Of a stretch of 64,000 bases of DNA, positions 1 through 12,258 are shown piece by piece. Position 1 is the stretch's first letter. Every line of letters begins with the position of its first letter. Position numbers and translations under genes: made by a program. The notes beneath the pieces are model-generated. The model searched no databases. It was not told where the DNA came from and worked only from the letters and a program-made list of their open reading frames with translations. Location: NCBI RefSeq assembly GCF_963576615.1, contig NC_088711.1:16105869-16169868 (forward strand), given 5' to 3'. This DNA comes from Watersipora subatra. Taxonomy: Eukaryota; Bryozoa; Gymnolaemata; Cheilostomatida; Watersiporidae.

Positions 1-475
1 GACAAACCCTTTTTGCATATTTTAAAGTGCTGCATTTGCGACATTGTGTTATAAGCATGGTTAATAACATATATAACATGAGTAAGAAATAAAAAGATTA
101 ACAAAATAATTAGATAGAGTTTTACGAGTGATCACAAACTCATGTAAAAATGTACAGTTGAAGTATGGGCACGTCAATTGTTGTATGTAGCACAGATTGA
201 AAAAACAATTTCTCTTCTTGCTGAGGCATGACTGAACGTCGCACTTTTTTCATTGTACACTACTCCGTCCCTTTGTACAACGTTGGCATCTTCCTCACCT
301 TTTGACCAGTACTAGCCTGTGTTCATAAATGGCCTTGAAAACAACACTAAGAAATATGCCATGAGTGGACAACTCAATTGAGTATTAAATGGATATCGTT
401 TACATATGTTCTCAAGTGATGTCCATTTATCAAGTTACTGTGTTAATAACTGCTCGCTTGCTGACATGAGCTTAC
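1..475. other. Intron of the PAK-like kinase at the left edge
   Basis: Follows the GTAAGC donor of the HRDIK exon in minus orientation. I see no exon for the expected SDN/DFG part of the kinase here, so the next exon probably lies outside the window. Confidence 0.6.
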
Positions 476-603
476 CTTTATGTCTCTGTGTACAATTCTT
501 TTGTTGTGGAGGTAACATAATGCCTTTAGGCATTCAGCAGTGATTGTCGCTATACATAGCTCATCCAATTCCATTGCTTCAATAACACTTGTTAAACTCC
601 CTC
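476..603 (-). CDS. PAK-like kinase exon 8 (hinge to HRDIK)
   Basis: Starts in phase 1 after an AG at 605-604, ends in phase 0 before GTAAGC. Encodes GGSLTSVIEAMELDE through CLKALCYLHNKRIVHRDIK, matching the hinge, alpha-D/E and catalytic-loop start of Ste20 kinases. A longer open frame runs through the 162-bp intron 604-765, which is still read as an intron because the joined protein restores EGGSL. Confidence 0.88.
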
Positions 604-3600
604 CTTCAACAGAACAGTTATTGGCAACTGAGACTGACACCCAAAAAATGAATACAGCGAAAGAAATAATATATTTTGCTAAAATATTTCTTGCACAGTT
701 TGAGAACCTTATCGGCAAACAGGAAGCACGTGAACAAGAATTCACGAATTTAAGCGCATATCTACCTTCCAAATAATCCATGACTATCCAGAGAGAGTCG
801 TTCATTCTGTAACTAGCCCTGAAGTTAATAATGTTGTCATGGCGCAGGCTGGTGAGGGCTTCTATCTCCTTGACCAACAGGCCGAGTTGCTTCTGACTCT
901 GCATGAGGCTTACCACCTTTATGGCAACTACTTCGTCCGTCTCGTTGTCACGTGCTATGTAAACAGATCCTGTGGCCCTGCAAAGCATGCAACATTTATA
1001 GTTTAGACACTAACACGTCATTATTTCCAATTTATTCTAGTCAATATGGTTTACTTGAGGCACATTTGCTCCTAAAGGAAATCATACTTGGTTTGCTTAA
1101 ATTTTTAGTTAATCAAAATTATGATTTCAAAATTTCGGTGTTACTTGCTGATTTCATCTTGTCAAAACAATAAGTAACAAGTTTTTGAACTTTGTTGACA
1201 ACTGCAAAAGGAATGGAATTTATTGAAAATCAAATGTTTGTATAAACAGCAATTATTCAATGATAAACGCAAGTGATTGTACGTGACAGGCGAAAGTCAA
1301 ATTCACTGGGCTTATTTGAAACATTCATATGATGTCATCCGCAGAGGCCTTATGATGCATGTATTCAATTGTCAACCTGAGTCATGTCTACTTGGTTTGT
1401 GCTGACTCACCCTTGTCCAATCAGGTCACCGAGAGAATATCTTTGCTGAGGGTTTTCATTCTGGTTACTCATAGCGTCTATAAACATTAATAATGTTCAT
1501 TGTGATTTCTCTCAGTCTAAACAACTGTAGTGCACATTTGTAACACGTGAGGACATTGGAATTTAGGAGAGGAGAAGATAAAAGCTTATAACCAACTTTG
1601 TAACAACTTTAAATTGCTCGTACAGTTTAACTTTGCATTTAATGTGTCAACTGAAACCCTTGCCTATAATTTAATCGGGGGCAGTTGTCCACTTTTTTTC
1701 ACTGTCTACTTTATTGTGACGACATCGTTATCAGAGCTGCACGTATTTAATGGCCACCGATTCTCATATACGATTTTAACTGTTCGAACATCGATACTGT
1801 AATGAGATCACAGTTTCCTATAGTCGTAAATGGTCAGATATGTCATGTTTACAAAATTGAGTGACCTCTGCTACACATTTTTCAACTTCTGTTGACCTGT
1901 CGGTTAAAATGTCATCAAAATCTCTGAGTCTCTTATCCCTAAACAAAAGAAAGTAGTCTGTCCAGATGAAGACTGACTCATGAAGAATAGTACACAAGAA
2001 TCACGCTGACGTAAACATCACGCTGACGCATGTAAACATTTGTAACACAGCTAACGATCAGACTTGGACTAACTACTATAAAATTCCTTACAATATTTCA
2101 ACCTCATCGTATCAGTTTGATTTTTAATACTCCTTTTACCGTGACCATAGTTGTTAATAGCGCACAATATATTAATCCTAACTAGAATGTAAGGTAAAGT
2201 TTTAGTAAGTTAGTTTTGAGTAAAAGCAGCACGTGTCATTTTTATATGTCTGTTACCATTATTATCATTATTACCATTATTCTGATGTGAGGTCATGACC
2301 TTCTTCCAGAGTAATTCAGTAGATGTCGTGGACTTACATCATAAAAAGCCGATTAGCCATATGCATTTAGCAAACTAATTGAAGTATTTTTTATTATAAA
2401 GCCTTTATAATAAAAAGGCTTATATATGTATAGTTTCGCCTGAATAAACAAATTTGGGTGCTTTCCCAACTGATACAAATTCAATTTTAATTTGTTCTGG
2501 GTTGGCATCGGGAGTCAAAATTGTTGTATAGAGGGGTATAGAAACCTACAGTAATTATTTAATGCAAATACCACCTGGTGAAAAACATAAAAAAATTTAT
2601 AGTAAAAGGCTTATATAGTAAAATGCAGACTTTATATATAGCCTATATATACTTTGTGGTTAAAGACTCATACAGTTTCCAGACTGAAACATATCTGCTT
2701 GTGCTACAGAAAAGAATACAACTCGATCATTTGATGATATAAGTTCAATAGTTTTTCCATAATTTATTTTAACAACTAAAGACTTACGTATAAACTGCCT
2801 GAAACTCCACTCACTAACCATTAAAAGCAAAGAAACACGCACTGAACTATTGCATTGGTACTTCAACAGAATTTATCACAGAGAAGCTACAGGGTATTTC
2901 AACAAACAATTGGAAACAGCTTTAATTTAATTTGATTCTCTAAAGCTAAAATAAATTGTCTCGGCTAAGAAGATATGTGAATCTTTAAAAATGGTTTGTA
3001 AACAGATTAGATACAGAGAGTAAATTTAATTTAATTTCAGCGTAGGAAATGAAATTTTTTGCGTTCATTCCAATTTCACACAGCTGTAAAATTATGTTAC
3101 AGTTAAGCAAATGAAAGGCATCAGAGTTACCTATTATTTATGCAATTTAAAGCTACAAATGGTCATTTTTAGTAGAGCTATACAACGCAATGTTTATGCA
3201 TCACCTTAAAGTACTTCTAAAATAACAAGGTTACTCCAAACAACATATTAAATAATCATTCCTTTATCTCATGACACCTGAAGCAGGTGCTTCAGATTTC
3301 AGTAAAGGGTATACCGAGGGAGATGTCAGCTGCAGCCACTAATATTCATTCATGAAATGAGTGTATTATAGCACTTATCTGACATCTAACACAAGGAATA
3401 GGCTATGCATATTCATTGAGCATGCTCACAGGAATTACTCAAACGCACACTCAAAGGCATTAAACAAAGGAACACGTGATACAGTCTTCTATCTATCCCA
3501 TACAGACTGCAGGTTCTTAAATAATAAAATTCTATTGAGTAATTCGAGAACAAATCTTTGGGAAAGACTGAAAAGAGACATCAATCTCTCATGCGATCAG

Positions 3601-6600
3601 ATCAGTAATTATTCAGTATAGTCTTGCAGCCAAATTATCCACTCCAGATGTAATTTAACAGAAAGAGTTTAACATACAAATGTTGAACAAAGACTTATCA
3701 GATTCCATGTTACAGCCGGTTCAGTTCACGGAGCCACATTTACTAGTATGTCCTTGTTCAGCTCCACACAAGACCTTATGTGGGCAATAATTTGTTATCT
3801 AGGGCTACATTTACGTCCAGTTGGATGAACTAGATCAACTTTAAATTAGTGAATGTAATGATAGCAAACATTGTTTACTTACTCAACGCATTTAGTGCTC
3901 CATTCCGTGTCTTTTTTGTGCGAAAAGCAGAGGCTTTTCTTGGTCGAGATGCAATGGGTTTTTGTCTAGCGCTATTACGCATTGCTGATAGCGCTCTGTC
4001 AAAAGCGGGAGCAGTGAAGTCTGTTGGGTTTTTGTTAACTTTTACATCCACATATTCATATCCGTTTTCGGCATCGTATACAGCGCTGCCAGTTCGAGAT
4101 GAATCGAAACCGCTATCACCACTCGAAGGATGCCGCTCGTCTCGCAATGGCTGTTTGTTTTTTGTTGGAGCCCTCATTGGAATATCTGGCGCAATCATGC
4201 TTGGGATGCTACTTATAGAGTCCATAGACAACCGTTTTTCATCTTTCATCATAGCTTGTAAAGTTTCATAATTCCAGGGGGCATTGTCATAAGGCTCATC
4301 TTCAGAAGTGTCTATATCGCAGGTAGTAGAGTCCTGATTGGTCTCTATATAGCAGGTAAAAGCTTGGTCAAAATCTATATAGCTGGCAGAAGAGGCTTGG
4401 CTAACGCATGGTACAACAGCTTCCTGAAACAAATGCAAAAAACAGGCATGTTAGTTAGCTACTTAACAAACTTATGGGCGTATTAGTCAGCTATATATCA
4501 TTTGCTCTTTGACATGCCAACTGTCGCTAGGTTTATTTTCTACAGGTGGTAAAAGAAATTTTTGAAATCATTGACATGATTTAAATGTATGAAATAGACA
4601 AAGATTTCTGTATCATTTATAAGATTTTAAAATTAGTCCAACTTAATACATTTTAAATTCTATCTGTATTAGAATTTAAAACATGGTATGTTGATTGCTC
4701 AGCTTTGGTTCAATTTTGATCTAAGCTCAAATCTTGGAAATGGCAAAGCTGTTACTTACCTGCTTACAGCGTAATGCTCCATTATCCACCAGCTTGTCTT
4801 TACTCGTTAATCCTGCTTCCTGCTTCTTACCTAATGAATCAAACAAACTGACCATTTTATTCACCTGCATGCTGCTGCGTTAGTCACGCTTCTGTGCAGT
4901 TATCAAAAAAATTGAAAGCTTTATAAAGTGATTATATCATTTCAAGCTCAACTCAATTGACCAATCAAATCTCGTCTTCTTTGTATCAATTAGAAGCATG
5001 AGGATTCATGCAAGACATGTCATGACTAACACTTGAATGCCTTAAGTAAACACAAGTGAAAGGCTCGGATATATGGTCATTAGTAACCTAGGCACGTATA
5101 TACTGATGACGCGTGTAGTCTATTCACATGTGAAATCACAGCAGGCCCCTTATTGAGGGTCTTTGAAAAAGCTTACTAATGCTTTCTAACGCACGGAACA
5201 TAATTTCTGTGGATTTTGTTTCTGGGGGTTTTATTTTTCCCAATTTTGCTTCCCAACTGCAGCTTTTATTTCTGTAGATTTCGTTTCTGCAGACTTCTTT
5301 TGATCAAGTGTCATTCTGCAGATATATTTATACAAATTGCATTTCTACAGTTTACACTTTTGAACATTGCGTTTTGCATATTGAATTTTTGTAGTTTAGA
5401 GTTTCACAGATTCAATCACTGCATGCTTTGCTTTTTTAGCCACTGTATAGTGACGATTTGACTGCTTCTGTGACACTATTAGTCTACTAGTCTATTAGGA
5501 TGAACGTTAGTATTAGTGTGAAAGGTCTGAATCTTTTTGCAGTCCTTTTTAGGTAGTCTAAAGTTTTTATAAAAACTTGAAGCAGCAATGCAAGCTTTAT
5601 TTAATACCGGGTATTTTGATAATACACTATTATTAATATAAATATAGCTTTTGTCATTTTGAGCTGCTTTACATATTTGATAAATTGAATGGACTTGCAA
5701 GCTTTAAATACTAAAGAGTCACATGACTACATTTGACATTGCAAATGCAAGTTGAGCACCTCTTTTTAAATGCAAGGTAGGGACAAAGCAAACCAGACCA
5801 ACATTTCATTATAAGAAACAACTGCAATAAACTTTATTACCGACAGCTGTAAATGCTTCAAGTTTCAATTTACACTAATTACGTGATGAACAATCTGTGA
5901 ACTTTGCTATATGACATTACACCCGTTCCCTTGTGTCTACAGGCACTCATGATGTGATACATAAGAAATCGTCTTGGTGGAAAGACGAGTCAGTGTAAAT
6001 TGCTAAAACACCAACCTATGTCTGACGTCAGGCTTTTTATCCCATCTTGTCCTTTCTCGCAGTTGTCAGATAGACCATAGTTTGATGACTGGCTTGATGA
6101 CAGATTTATGCTGGGACTAGCAATTTTCCGCTCTGTCAACTGGTTTACCAAAAGGTCTACAAGAAAATAATTGAAATAAGATAAGTGTAATTGCAATTGT
6201 ATATACAGACACAAACATTCATGTTCACTCTTCTATTCTAATCAATTACAAAAGTTCAAGAATTGTTAGATGTAGCCATTTGAATGGCTGCTAACCTTTG
6301 GAGTTATCCCACCTCAACAAACATGTTCAAACTGCTCACCACAATGAAGGTTCAAACCACAATGAGGGTATTCACATTTTGCAAAAGCTGCTCAACAAAC
6401 TGCTGTGAAAAAGCTGATTATAACTTCTGAAAAAAACTTTTATGTTCTTAAAGAAATGCTATGCAAAACATTTCTTCAATTATAAATTAATAAATTTGCT
6501 GCTACCTGTAAATTTATGATGAATTATGGCTTAGACACCCAGTGATAATACTTTTAATAATGCATCTGATGCCAATACTCATTGAATGTTGAAAACTAGG

Positions 6601-9600
6601 ACTATTTATAGGAGCTACCAAGTGCAATGATGCATCTGATGCATCTTTAGCACTTTCATGCTAAAATCTAATGCTCTTTGAACATATAGCTTAACATTTT
6701 AAATTTTTAATGCTAATTTTCTTAATTAATGCTAATAAATCTCTTATTTTGCTGGTTAAATGCTGTTGTTGTCTGCTGAAGTACTCAGGCTGACGTCGGG
6801 CTGCTTGTGGCAATAACTCCAGTTTTTCAACACTGTTACTTAGCAACTGTTACCTCCTAATAAAGTTAGGTAGCTACTGTTGATGAAATTTGAATAATGC
6901 TGGCATTCTTTAGTAATTATGGCTAGCAGAATGATATTTCTTTGTAAAGAAATAATTTTGACATGAGAGACATTTTGAAATAATTTTTAATGAGAGATTA
7001 ATTAAAATTTTCAATTAAAATTTTCAATTATGACTATAATAAGAGTTGTCTCTATCTATCCATTTGTTTGAAGAAAAAGGAAAAAAATTGCGTTAACCGA
7101 GATTCAAACTCACAAGATTCAGCTTGGTAGGCAGACATGCTAGCCCTTGCACCAATCAACTGCCTTCAGGTATCGTTGAATCATTGTGCAAATAGCTACT
7201 CTCTGCTTTGTCAGCACACCTGACCATCTCTTACAGCATACTAGACTGTCAGCAAGAACAATATAACAAGCTGCGGGAGTAATTTTTCTTCCCCTCACAC
7301 GCTTGAAAACACTAGATAGGTCCCTGAAAGACTGAAAATTGAGGTTTGTTAAATAGGGAAGCAGGAAGTGGAGAAATTTGAGATATTGCCTTTGCACTGA
7401 GAAGGAATTACATAAAGAACTCCCTCGTCGCTTTTTCCGTGTAGCATTGTTGCTATTGATATGCTTGTTTGCTAGATGGGTGTGTTGGGTGTATCTAGTT
7501 TATTCAGTTATGCACAGTCATTCCTACTGCAACGCTTAAAGGAACTTTGACTGGGGAGCCTTCCAAAGTGCTAAAAATTTAGCTACCAAATATAGAATAA
7601 TTGGTATCAAACAATTGAGCTGTTCACAAAGGAGTTATGACTGACATCTTAGGCTATCATTACTCTCAGGCTATGATCGACTTTGGAATGTCTTATTGCG
7701 TAACAGTGCTCCGCAAACAGAAAAATGGTAGTTGAAATATCGAGCAAATGCTGATTTTGTGGGACACCTTGTTTTGGTACAAGAGCTTTTAAATTAAACT
7801 TTTTATTATTGAAGTAGGGTTAGAGGTTACTATGAGTGTTAACTCAGTGATGGAAGGTCACAATTCCACCGCTCCGCAGTCTTTCACGTCATGGATTGAT
7901 TGGCGGCCATCCAGCCAAGTGCACACCTCTCAATTCCGTTATCCCATTTACCTACCTGCCTATTCTGATGCGTTGATCTATGAGCGCTACGATTTTTATT
8001 TTAGGAACTTCCAGCTGAATTTCAAAAAACTTTTTTACTCACTGCATAATTCCTTAAACCTAGCTTAAATTATATATTATAGTCTATATAATTATAAGTA
8101 ATTATGATTATAATTAATATTAGTTTATATAATTATATATATTATAGTCTTTTGAGAAAATATTTCGACAAGAAATAAATATTTCAGAAGAAGCTGAGGA
8201 GATCAATGTACTTTGTCGAGCATACATGACTAGGAAGTGCTGCTGGTAATCATGAGTCATGTATATAACAGTGAATAACAGAGTAAAGCAGCGAACACTC
8301 ATCACGACATCACTCTCCCACGCAGAGCCGTCATCACCAACAGATGAACGAATGTAGCCGGCAGCGAATGGCTGTGAAGAATTTAGTTGCTAAGGTGTCA
8401 AATATCCTAATGATAAGCAGATGTGTACGATTCTTGCTGCCATCAGATGACATGCATTTTCTTGGATATGCCATATTTGGGCATAGCCATTGCTGGTGTG
8501 CTAGTAGTAGGCAAACTAAAGACTGGTTCACACTATACTGCTGTATCTCAGAGTTGATGCCACAATACTTTAGTGATCGTTGATGATAACCATGTTAACA
8601 CTATCCCCAATCTATTTGCGTTTGCATCAGCAAATACTCTGTGACGTCGTGTTCTCAAGGAACCTTTTTGTTTTAGCGTGCTCTAATCAAATACTCGTCC
8701 CGCAGAAACCATCATAAACAGAAATAAATGAACAACGTTATTCGCGATGGCGAATTACTATCTCTTAAAATGGTGCACAATGTACAGGCTGTAATTGATG
8801 CTCGGCGAAATATTGGGAATGTTTGACAGCCGCAAAATTTTTCAATTTATCTGCGTTGCTGCGGCGATGCGACCGGTTTACCGTGCACATAATCGACGAT
8901 GAACGCCGAAAGGACAACACTGGCAGACGGTGATATAGTGTGAAACAGCCTTCAGGTTTCGCTAATGTGTATGTGTCAAATGGTTTAGAGTAAACTCCAA
9001 TCTCTTATCCAGTGAGTTATCGGCCATCCTAGCCTACCCTGACTAGAACTAATCAAATGGATGAGTCACCTCCAGTTTGGCATGCTTCTGCTAGGAAACC
9101 TGTGAATGAACTGCGTTAATGGATTGTTTGTAAGTTCTAAAGCCCTGATTAGGGAACAATGTAACTTCCTGAATTGATCACTTGCCCTGACAAATCTACT
9201 CCTGTGGGTTTGTCTTCTATGAAAGCTACTTGACAAAGAAACTTGACAACTTCAATGAAGTAATTTTTGATGGGAAAAAGAGGAAGTACAGTAATTCTTG
9301 CTGTATTGTTTTTATTATTAGATTAAGTCTAAAAGCACTTAATAAATGATAATTGATCTTCCTTCTCTTGTTACCTATGAACAATTTTTTCCAACATTTC
9401 ATGAAAAATGTTGGAATGTGTTTCCCCGCATTATTTCACTATGAGTGATTACGACATGTAACATTTTGTACTCAACCTGTTGGCCAATTGCCAACTTTAC
9501 CAGCTTCTGGCAGTCATTGCATCATCATAATAACTTTAATAATAATAATAATCCACCTGAAGTGAGCCTAGTATCTTCTCTTGTATTGTAACTACACTGG

Positions 9601-11399
9601 GATACTTGTCTGCTGTGTGTGTCTCTGTAATGCTTCTCTTAAGTTATTGACGGTATCTATGACAACAGTCTATGTAGGATCGGCATTGGTGAAATCTCAC
9701 CACTTCAGTTTTGGTGCATTATGACTGTCTTGTTTGCATGGCAAAATTTGGTAATGGGCATCTAATGGCATCGTTTGCCAATTACAACATTCATTTTCTT
9801 TGTCAACCAAGCTATTGCCATCCGGCTGCCTTATGATTTCACTGCCTAATTTTGCAAAACAACTGATTCATGGTATTTCTTTTTGCCTTCCAACAACTAT
9901 CATTTTAACTTTAGCTACTGCACAGGCAACATGTGAAATTGTTGAACTCTCGAATATATATCTGCTAAGCAGCATCTACTGCTTTATTATTATATCTACA
10001 TTCACATATTCTATACTTATCAAATACAAGTTTGGGATCAAGTTATTACGGAATCCCCAGAAGGTCGTTCAAGGTAACAACGATTACTTTTATTTCATGT
10101 ATTAATCTTGTGCTTTATCATTTACTATTTTTGAGTTTAATGTTACTATTAGTGCATTTATATTCACGTCTAGAATGCATATTGTGCTAATTGAGAAAAT
10201 TAATCTTTCATTATATCTACTCACAATATCTGGGGGTGAAGCCGTAACAGTCTATGTTCATAATTTTCAATTTTTTTAGATGTTGAGTGAAAGAAAATGA
10301 TATGGGAAACAATTAGTTTGTATAAAATAAATATCTTGTGATCTAACTGATACAGTGTGAAATCTCATTGTTTGTAGTGTCATACTTACATTAATAATCA
10401 TAAAAAAGAACAAGTGACACCAAAAATGTGTCCGTCTATGGAGGAAACCTAAACAGAATAATAAAAAATTGGATTTGAAAATGATTTTTTCATGCTAGTA
10501 AGGTAATGATAATAATAATTATGGAAACTACATTACCCCCAAGCAAAATTATTCTTCAATTTTGTTTTTCATTCGCAATAAGTTTTTTAAACAACATTTT
10601 AAAACTTCATCCCACACTGATCTTTTACTACCATAAAATTTTTTTTAAACACGTGAAGTGAAATTAAAAACAATCGTTTAAAGTTTGTTAAAAATGGCCT
10701 TGCCATATGGCGAACCAAGTTATAAACTTGAAGCTATAGCATAATGAATAATTTTATTATGGACACTGTTTTACAATAATTGTAAAACAGTGTCCATGTG
10801 TCTAGTGGCCAGTAATTATTACTTTACATCTGAAATTTGCGTCATGTAAAAAAAAATTATAAATATGAATTTGAAGAGAAAAAATGACAAGGCTGCTTTA
10901 CAAACAAATTGTATTCCAAGCTTCAAACTTTTCCTCTCTCTCTCTTTATTCAAAATATTGTTTCCAATGATCTCTACATAATGAATATGGCATCCAACTA
11001 CTACTCACCGTTTTCTAGTTCATCGATGTTCCCAGAGCCGAGGTTGGTGAGAGTTCTACAAGATACACAAGAATCTGTGTCCGAGTCTCCAGAAGCCGCG
11101 CTAGACGAGGAGCTCACAGATACTGTCCTTGTTTTAGTGTTCTTTAAAGTCGGTTTCCTTCTCAAGACGGTAACTTTTCTGTTCAAGCGAGGTCGCTCGG
11201 CTAAAATTTAACATTAATTATACAAATAGTGCCATTTGTTTTCCTATATCAGATCAATTGACATGGCATTAGGTTGAAACGCTAAAATTTTGTGATAAAC
11301 ACATGCATAAGAAAAGTTTGCTGGCATTTACTTTAACAATAGCAGCTGGAATAACTTACCCTCTAAATTCACATTCGCTGAGCTAGCTACTTCAGCCAT
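476..11399 (-). CDS. PAK-like Ste20 serine/threonine kinase (second, downstream paralogue), partial
   Basis: Eight exons on the minus strand can be joined: 11399-11360, 11200-11009, 6156-6016 (or to 6012), 4864-4760 (or from 4871/4874), 4423-3883, 1477-1411, 977-766 and 603-476; the gene continues past the left edge. The N-terminal ~340 residues are Ser-rich then acidic with basic patches and show no CRIB motif. The kinase N-lobe follows: glycine loop IGQGATGSVY, VAIK lysine, an alpha-C glutamate in KEIEAL, hinge MDYLEGG, then HRDIK at the edge. Phases agree at every junction except exon 3/exon 4, where a phase-2 donor (6012) with an acceptor at 4871 or 4874 fits, or a small exon is missing. 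Family membership (Ste20, PAK-like) is clear; the exact orthology group is not. A CRIB exon could be hidden in the 4.8-kb intron 2. Only the intron inside the glycine loop sits where the upstream PAK has one. Confidence 0.85.
766..977 (-). CDS. PAK-like kinase exon 7 (N-lobe)
   Basis: Acceptor CAG at 980-978, donor GTAGAT after 766. Begins inside the glycine loop (..ATGSVYIARD), contains VAIK with the catalytic lysine, the alpha-C helix KEIEAL and LWIVMDYLEG. Phase 2 in, phase 1 out; both fit the neighbours. Confidence 0.9.
1411..1477 (-). CDS. PAK-like kinase exon 6 (start of kinase domain)
   Basis: A 67-nt exon with acceptor AG at 1479-1478 and donor GTGAGT. It encodes NAMSNQNENPQQRYSLGDLI then GQG, the first half of the glycine-rich loop; the split codon GG/G joins to exon 7. 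The upstream PAK gene has a 67-nt exon ending at the same point of the loop, so this intron position is ancestral. Confidence 0.85.
1478..3882. other. Intron 5 of the PAK-like kinase
   Basis: AT-rich, 2.4 kb. Near 2390-2430 and 2600-2660 there are short TATA-type self-complementary stretches with AAAGGCTTATA repeated. No exon or known element seen. Confidence 0.5.
3883..4423 (-). CDS. PAK-like kinase exon 5 (acidic/basic linker)
   Basis: Acceptor CAG at 4426-4424 and donor GTAAGT at 3882-3877; 541 nt, phase 0 in and phase 1 out. About 180 residues: first half acidic (DIDTSEDEPYDNAPWNYE), a Ser-rich middle (SSGDSGFDSSRTGSAVYD), then a basic C-terminal part (RQKPIASRPRKASAFRTKKT). No recognised domain; it occupies the place of the regulatory linker in PAKs. 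Confidence 0.75.
4760..4864 (-). CDS. PAK-like kinase exon 4
   Basis: Encodes VNKMVSLFDSLGKKQEAGLT then SKDKLVDNGALRCKQ and joins exon 5 in phase 0 through donor GTAAGT. The high-coordinate border is uncertain: acceptors at 4865-4866 (ATGCAG), or ones giving starts at 4871 or 4874, keep the frame; the latter two fit a phase-2 donor from exon 3. Confidence 0.6.
4875..6011. other. Intron 3 of the PAK-like kinase
   Basis: About 1.1 kb. T-rich run at 5210-5460 (repeated TTTCTGCAG/GATTTCG-type words) but no coding segment with splice borders. A small exon missing from the model could be here. Confidence 0.45.
6016..6156 (-). CDS. PAK-like kinase exon 3
   Basis: Acceptor TTGTAG at 6162-6157; encodes LLVNQLTERKIASPSINLSS then QSSNYGLSDNCEKGQ. 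Joins exon 2 in phase 1 (G/AC gives Asp). Two donors are possible: ATAG/GTTGGT ending at 6016 (phase 1) or GTTG/GTGTTT ending at 6012 (phase 2); the second fits exon 4 better. Confidence 0.6.
7030..7275 (-). mobile_element. tRNA-derived SINE-like repeat, copy 1
   Basis: In minus orientation there is a tRNA-like part with an A-box-like TGGTGCAAGGGCTAGCATG (about 7156-7138) and a B-box-like GAGTTTGAATCTC (about 7113-7101). The same arrangement, with matching upstream sequence (CACCTGACCATCTC and GTGCAAATAGCTACTCTCTG on the plus strand) and tail ATAATAAGAG, recurs at 62168-62420, which shows it is a dispersed repeat. Confidence 0.6.
8520..8951 (-). mobile_element. MITE family A, copy 1 (inverted relative to the other two)
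   Basis: Terminal inverted repeats AGACTGGTTCACACTATA at the left and TATAGTGTGAAACAGCCT at the right; 432 bp. The interior, read on the minus strand, matches the other family A copies (for example GAGTATTTGATTAGAGCACG, also found near 27645 with minor changes). Flanked by TAA and TCA, a degraded 3-bp target duplication of the TWA kind known from PIF/Harbinger elements; that superfamily assignment is inference. No transposase is encoded. Confidence 0.75.
10759..10797. repeat. Perfect hairpin, 19-bp arms with 1-bp spacer
   Basis: Arm ATGGACACTGTTTTACAAT is followed by one A and its exact reverse complement. Not at the end of any recognised element. Confidence 0.9.
11009..11200 (-). CDS. PAK-like kinase exon 2 (basic and Ser-rich)
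   Basis: Acceptor TTTTAG at 11206-11201, donor GTGAGT at 11008-11003; 192 nt, phase 1 to phase 1. Encodes a basic stretch (RPRLNRKVTVLRRKPTLKNT) then TVSVSSSSSAASGDSDTDSC and an acidic end. Basic-then-Ser-rich composition fits an unstructured regulatory tail; no named domain. Confidence 0.75.
11360..11399 (-). CDS. PAK-like kinase exon 1 with start codon
   Basis: ATG at 11399-11397 opens MAEVASSANVNLE; donor GTAAGT at 11359-11354; phase 1 joins exon 2 to give Ala-Glu-Arg-Pro. Chosen as start because it is the nearest upstream ATG with a fitting donor. No cDNA support, so a further 5' non-coding exon is possible. Confidence 0.65.
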
Positions 11400-11757
11400 G
11401 CCGAGAGTAAGTTAGATGCTGAACTGTATCAGTTAGACTAATGTAATGCGTTCTTGCCTGCACATGCCATAGAGAATAGTAGCATTGAAAGGATTAGTGG
11501 AGAACAGAGAGGCATAAAAGCTTCTTTAGTGTTTATACAAATACAATAGATTATATACTTGCCCATTTGCCCATGATATTGATGTGTGATGGAGGTACAT
11601 TGTAGTAAGACTTATGAAAATAGAACAATGACTCACTGTACAGCTATTGTAAAGCTATGAAAATACACTGACAAAAGCCATTAGTATGATACGTGAGGCT
11701 TCGTTTAACAATACATGACTACTCTAATGATATGCCAGCCTTAAAAAATGACAGCAA

Positions 11758-11945
11758 TGTATATATACACGTATTATACGTATATATATTATACATATAT
11801 ATATTATATGCATATATATTATACGCATATATATATTATACATATATACATGTATATATATTACCTATACGTATATTATATGTATATACATATATTATAC
11901 GTATATATATCTATTATACGTATATATATTATACGTATATATAAT
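11758..11945. repeat. TATA/TACGTA-rich simple repeat
   Basis: About 190 bp made of variants of TATATATTATACGTATA. Open frames through it encode only Tyr/Ile runs and are not counted as genes. Confidence 0.9.
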
Positions 11946-12214
11946 GTAGTTGCTATATATTATATAGCATTTATATGCAGCACCTTCAACAACCTCATAA
12001 AACCGAATGATTGATTAGTAAAAAACTATTTTATAAAATGGCTCACATTTCTTAAGCCTCAAAGCACATAATTTTAATACAAGTTTACAACAGCAATCAC
12101 ATTGAACATTCTGTACCACTTAAACGTTTCAATGTTTTGTTTGTCTTACAAAGCATGAAGCATACGAAAAAGCATTACTTATCATTTTAAGTATTGCTTT
12201 TCCAAGTCAACAAG

Positions 12215-12258
12215 ATGCCTCGCTACAGAGGCATCTTGATGCCTCTGTAGTGAGGCAT
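12215..12258. repeat. Near-perfect hairpin, 20-bp arms with 4-bp spacer
   Basis: ATGCCTCGCTACAGAGGCAT, spacer CTTG, then its reverse complement with one mismatch. Each arm itself begins and ends with complementary ATGCCTC/GAGGCAT, so the site is nested. Confidence 0.9.

Larger units (their letters stand above)
6157..11008. other. Intron 2 of the PAK-like kinase with mobile elements
   Basis: Holds a SINE-like repeat (7030-7275), a MITE (8520-8951), an (AAT)n tract (about 9536-9552) and a perfect hairpin (10759-10797), each listed separately. The remaining AT-rich sequence shows no exon that I can defend, although a CRIB-coding exon of phase 1-1 would fit here. Confidence 0.5.

Noticed and set aside
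3849-4271. 140-codon plus-strand frame
   Set aside because: Antisense to exon 5 of the PAK-like kinase, which has fitting splice borders and phases.
11693-12014. Two overlapping Tyr/Ile-rich open frames
   Set aside because: They are translations of the TATA/TACGTA simple repeat.
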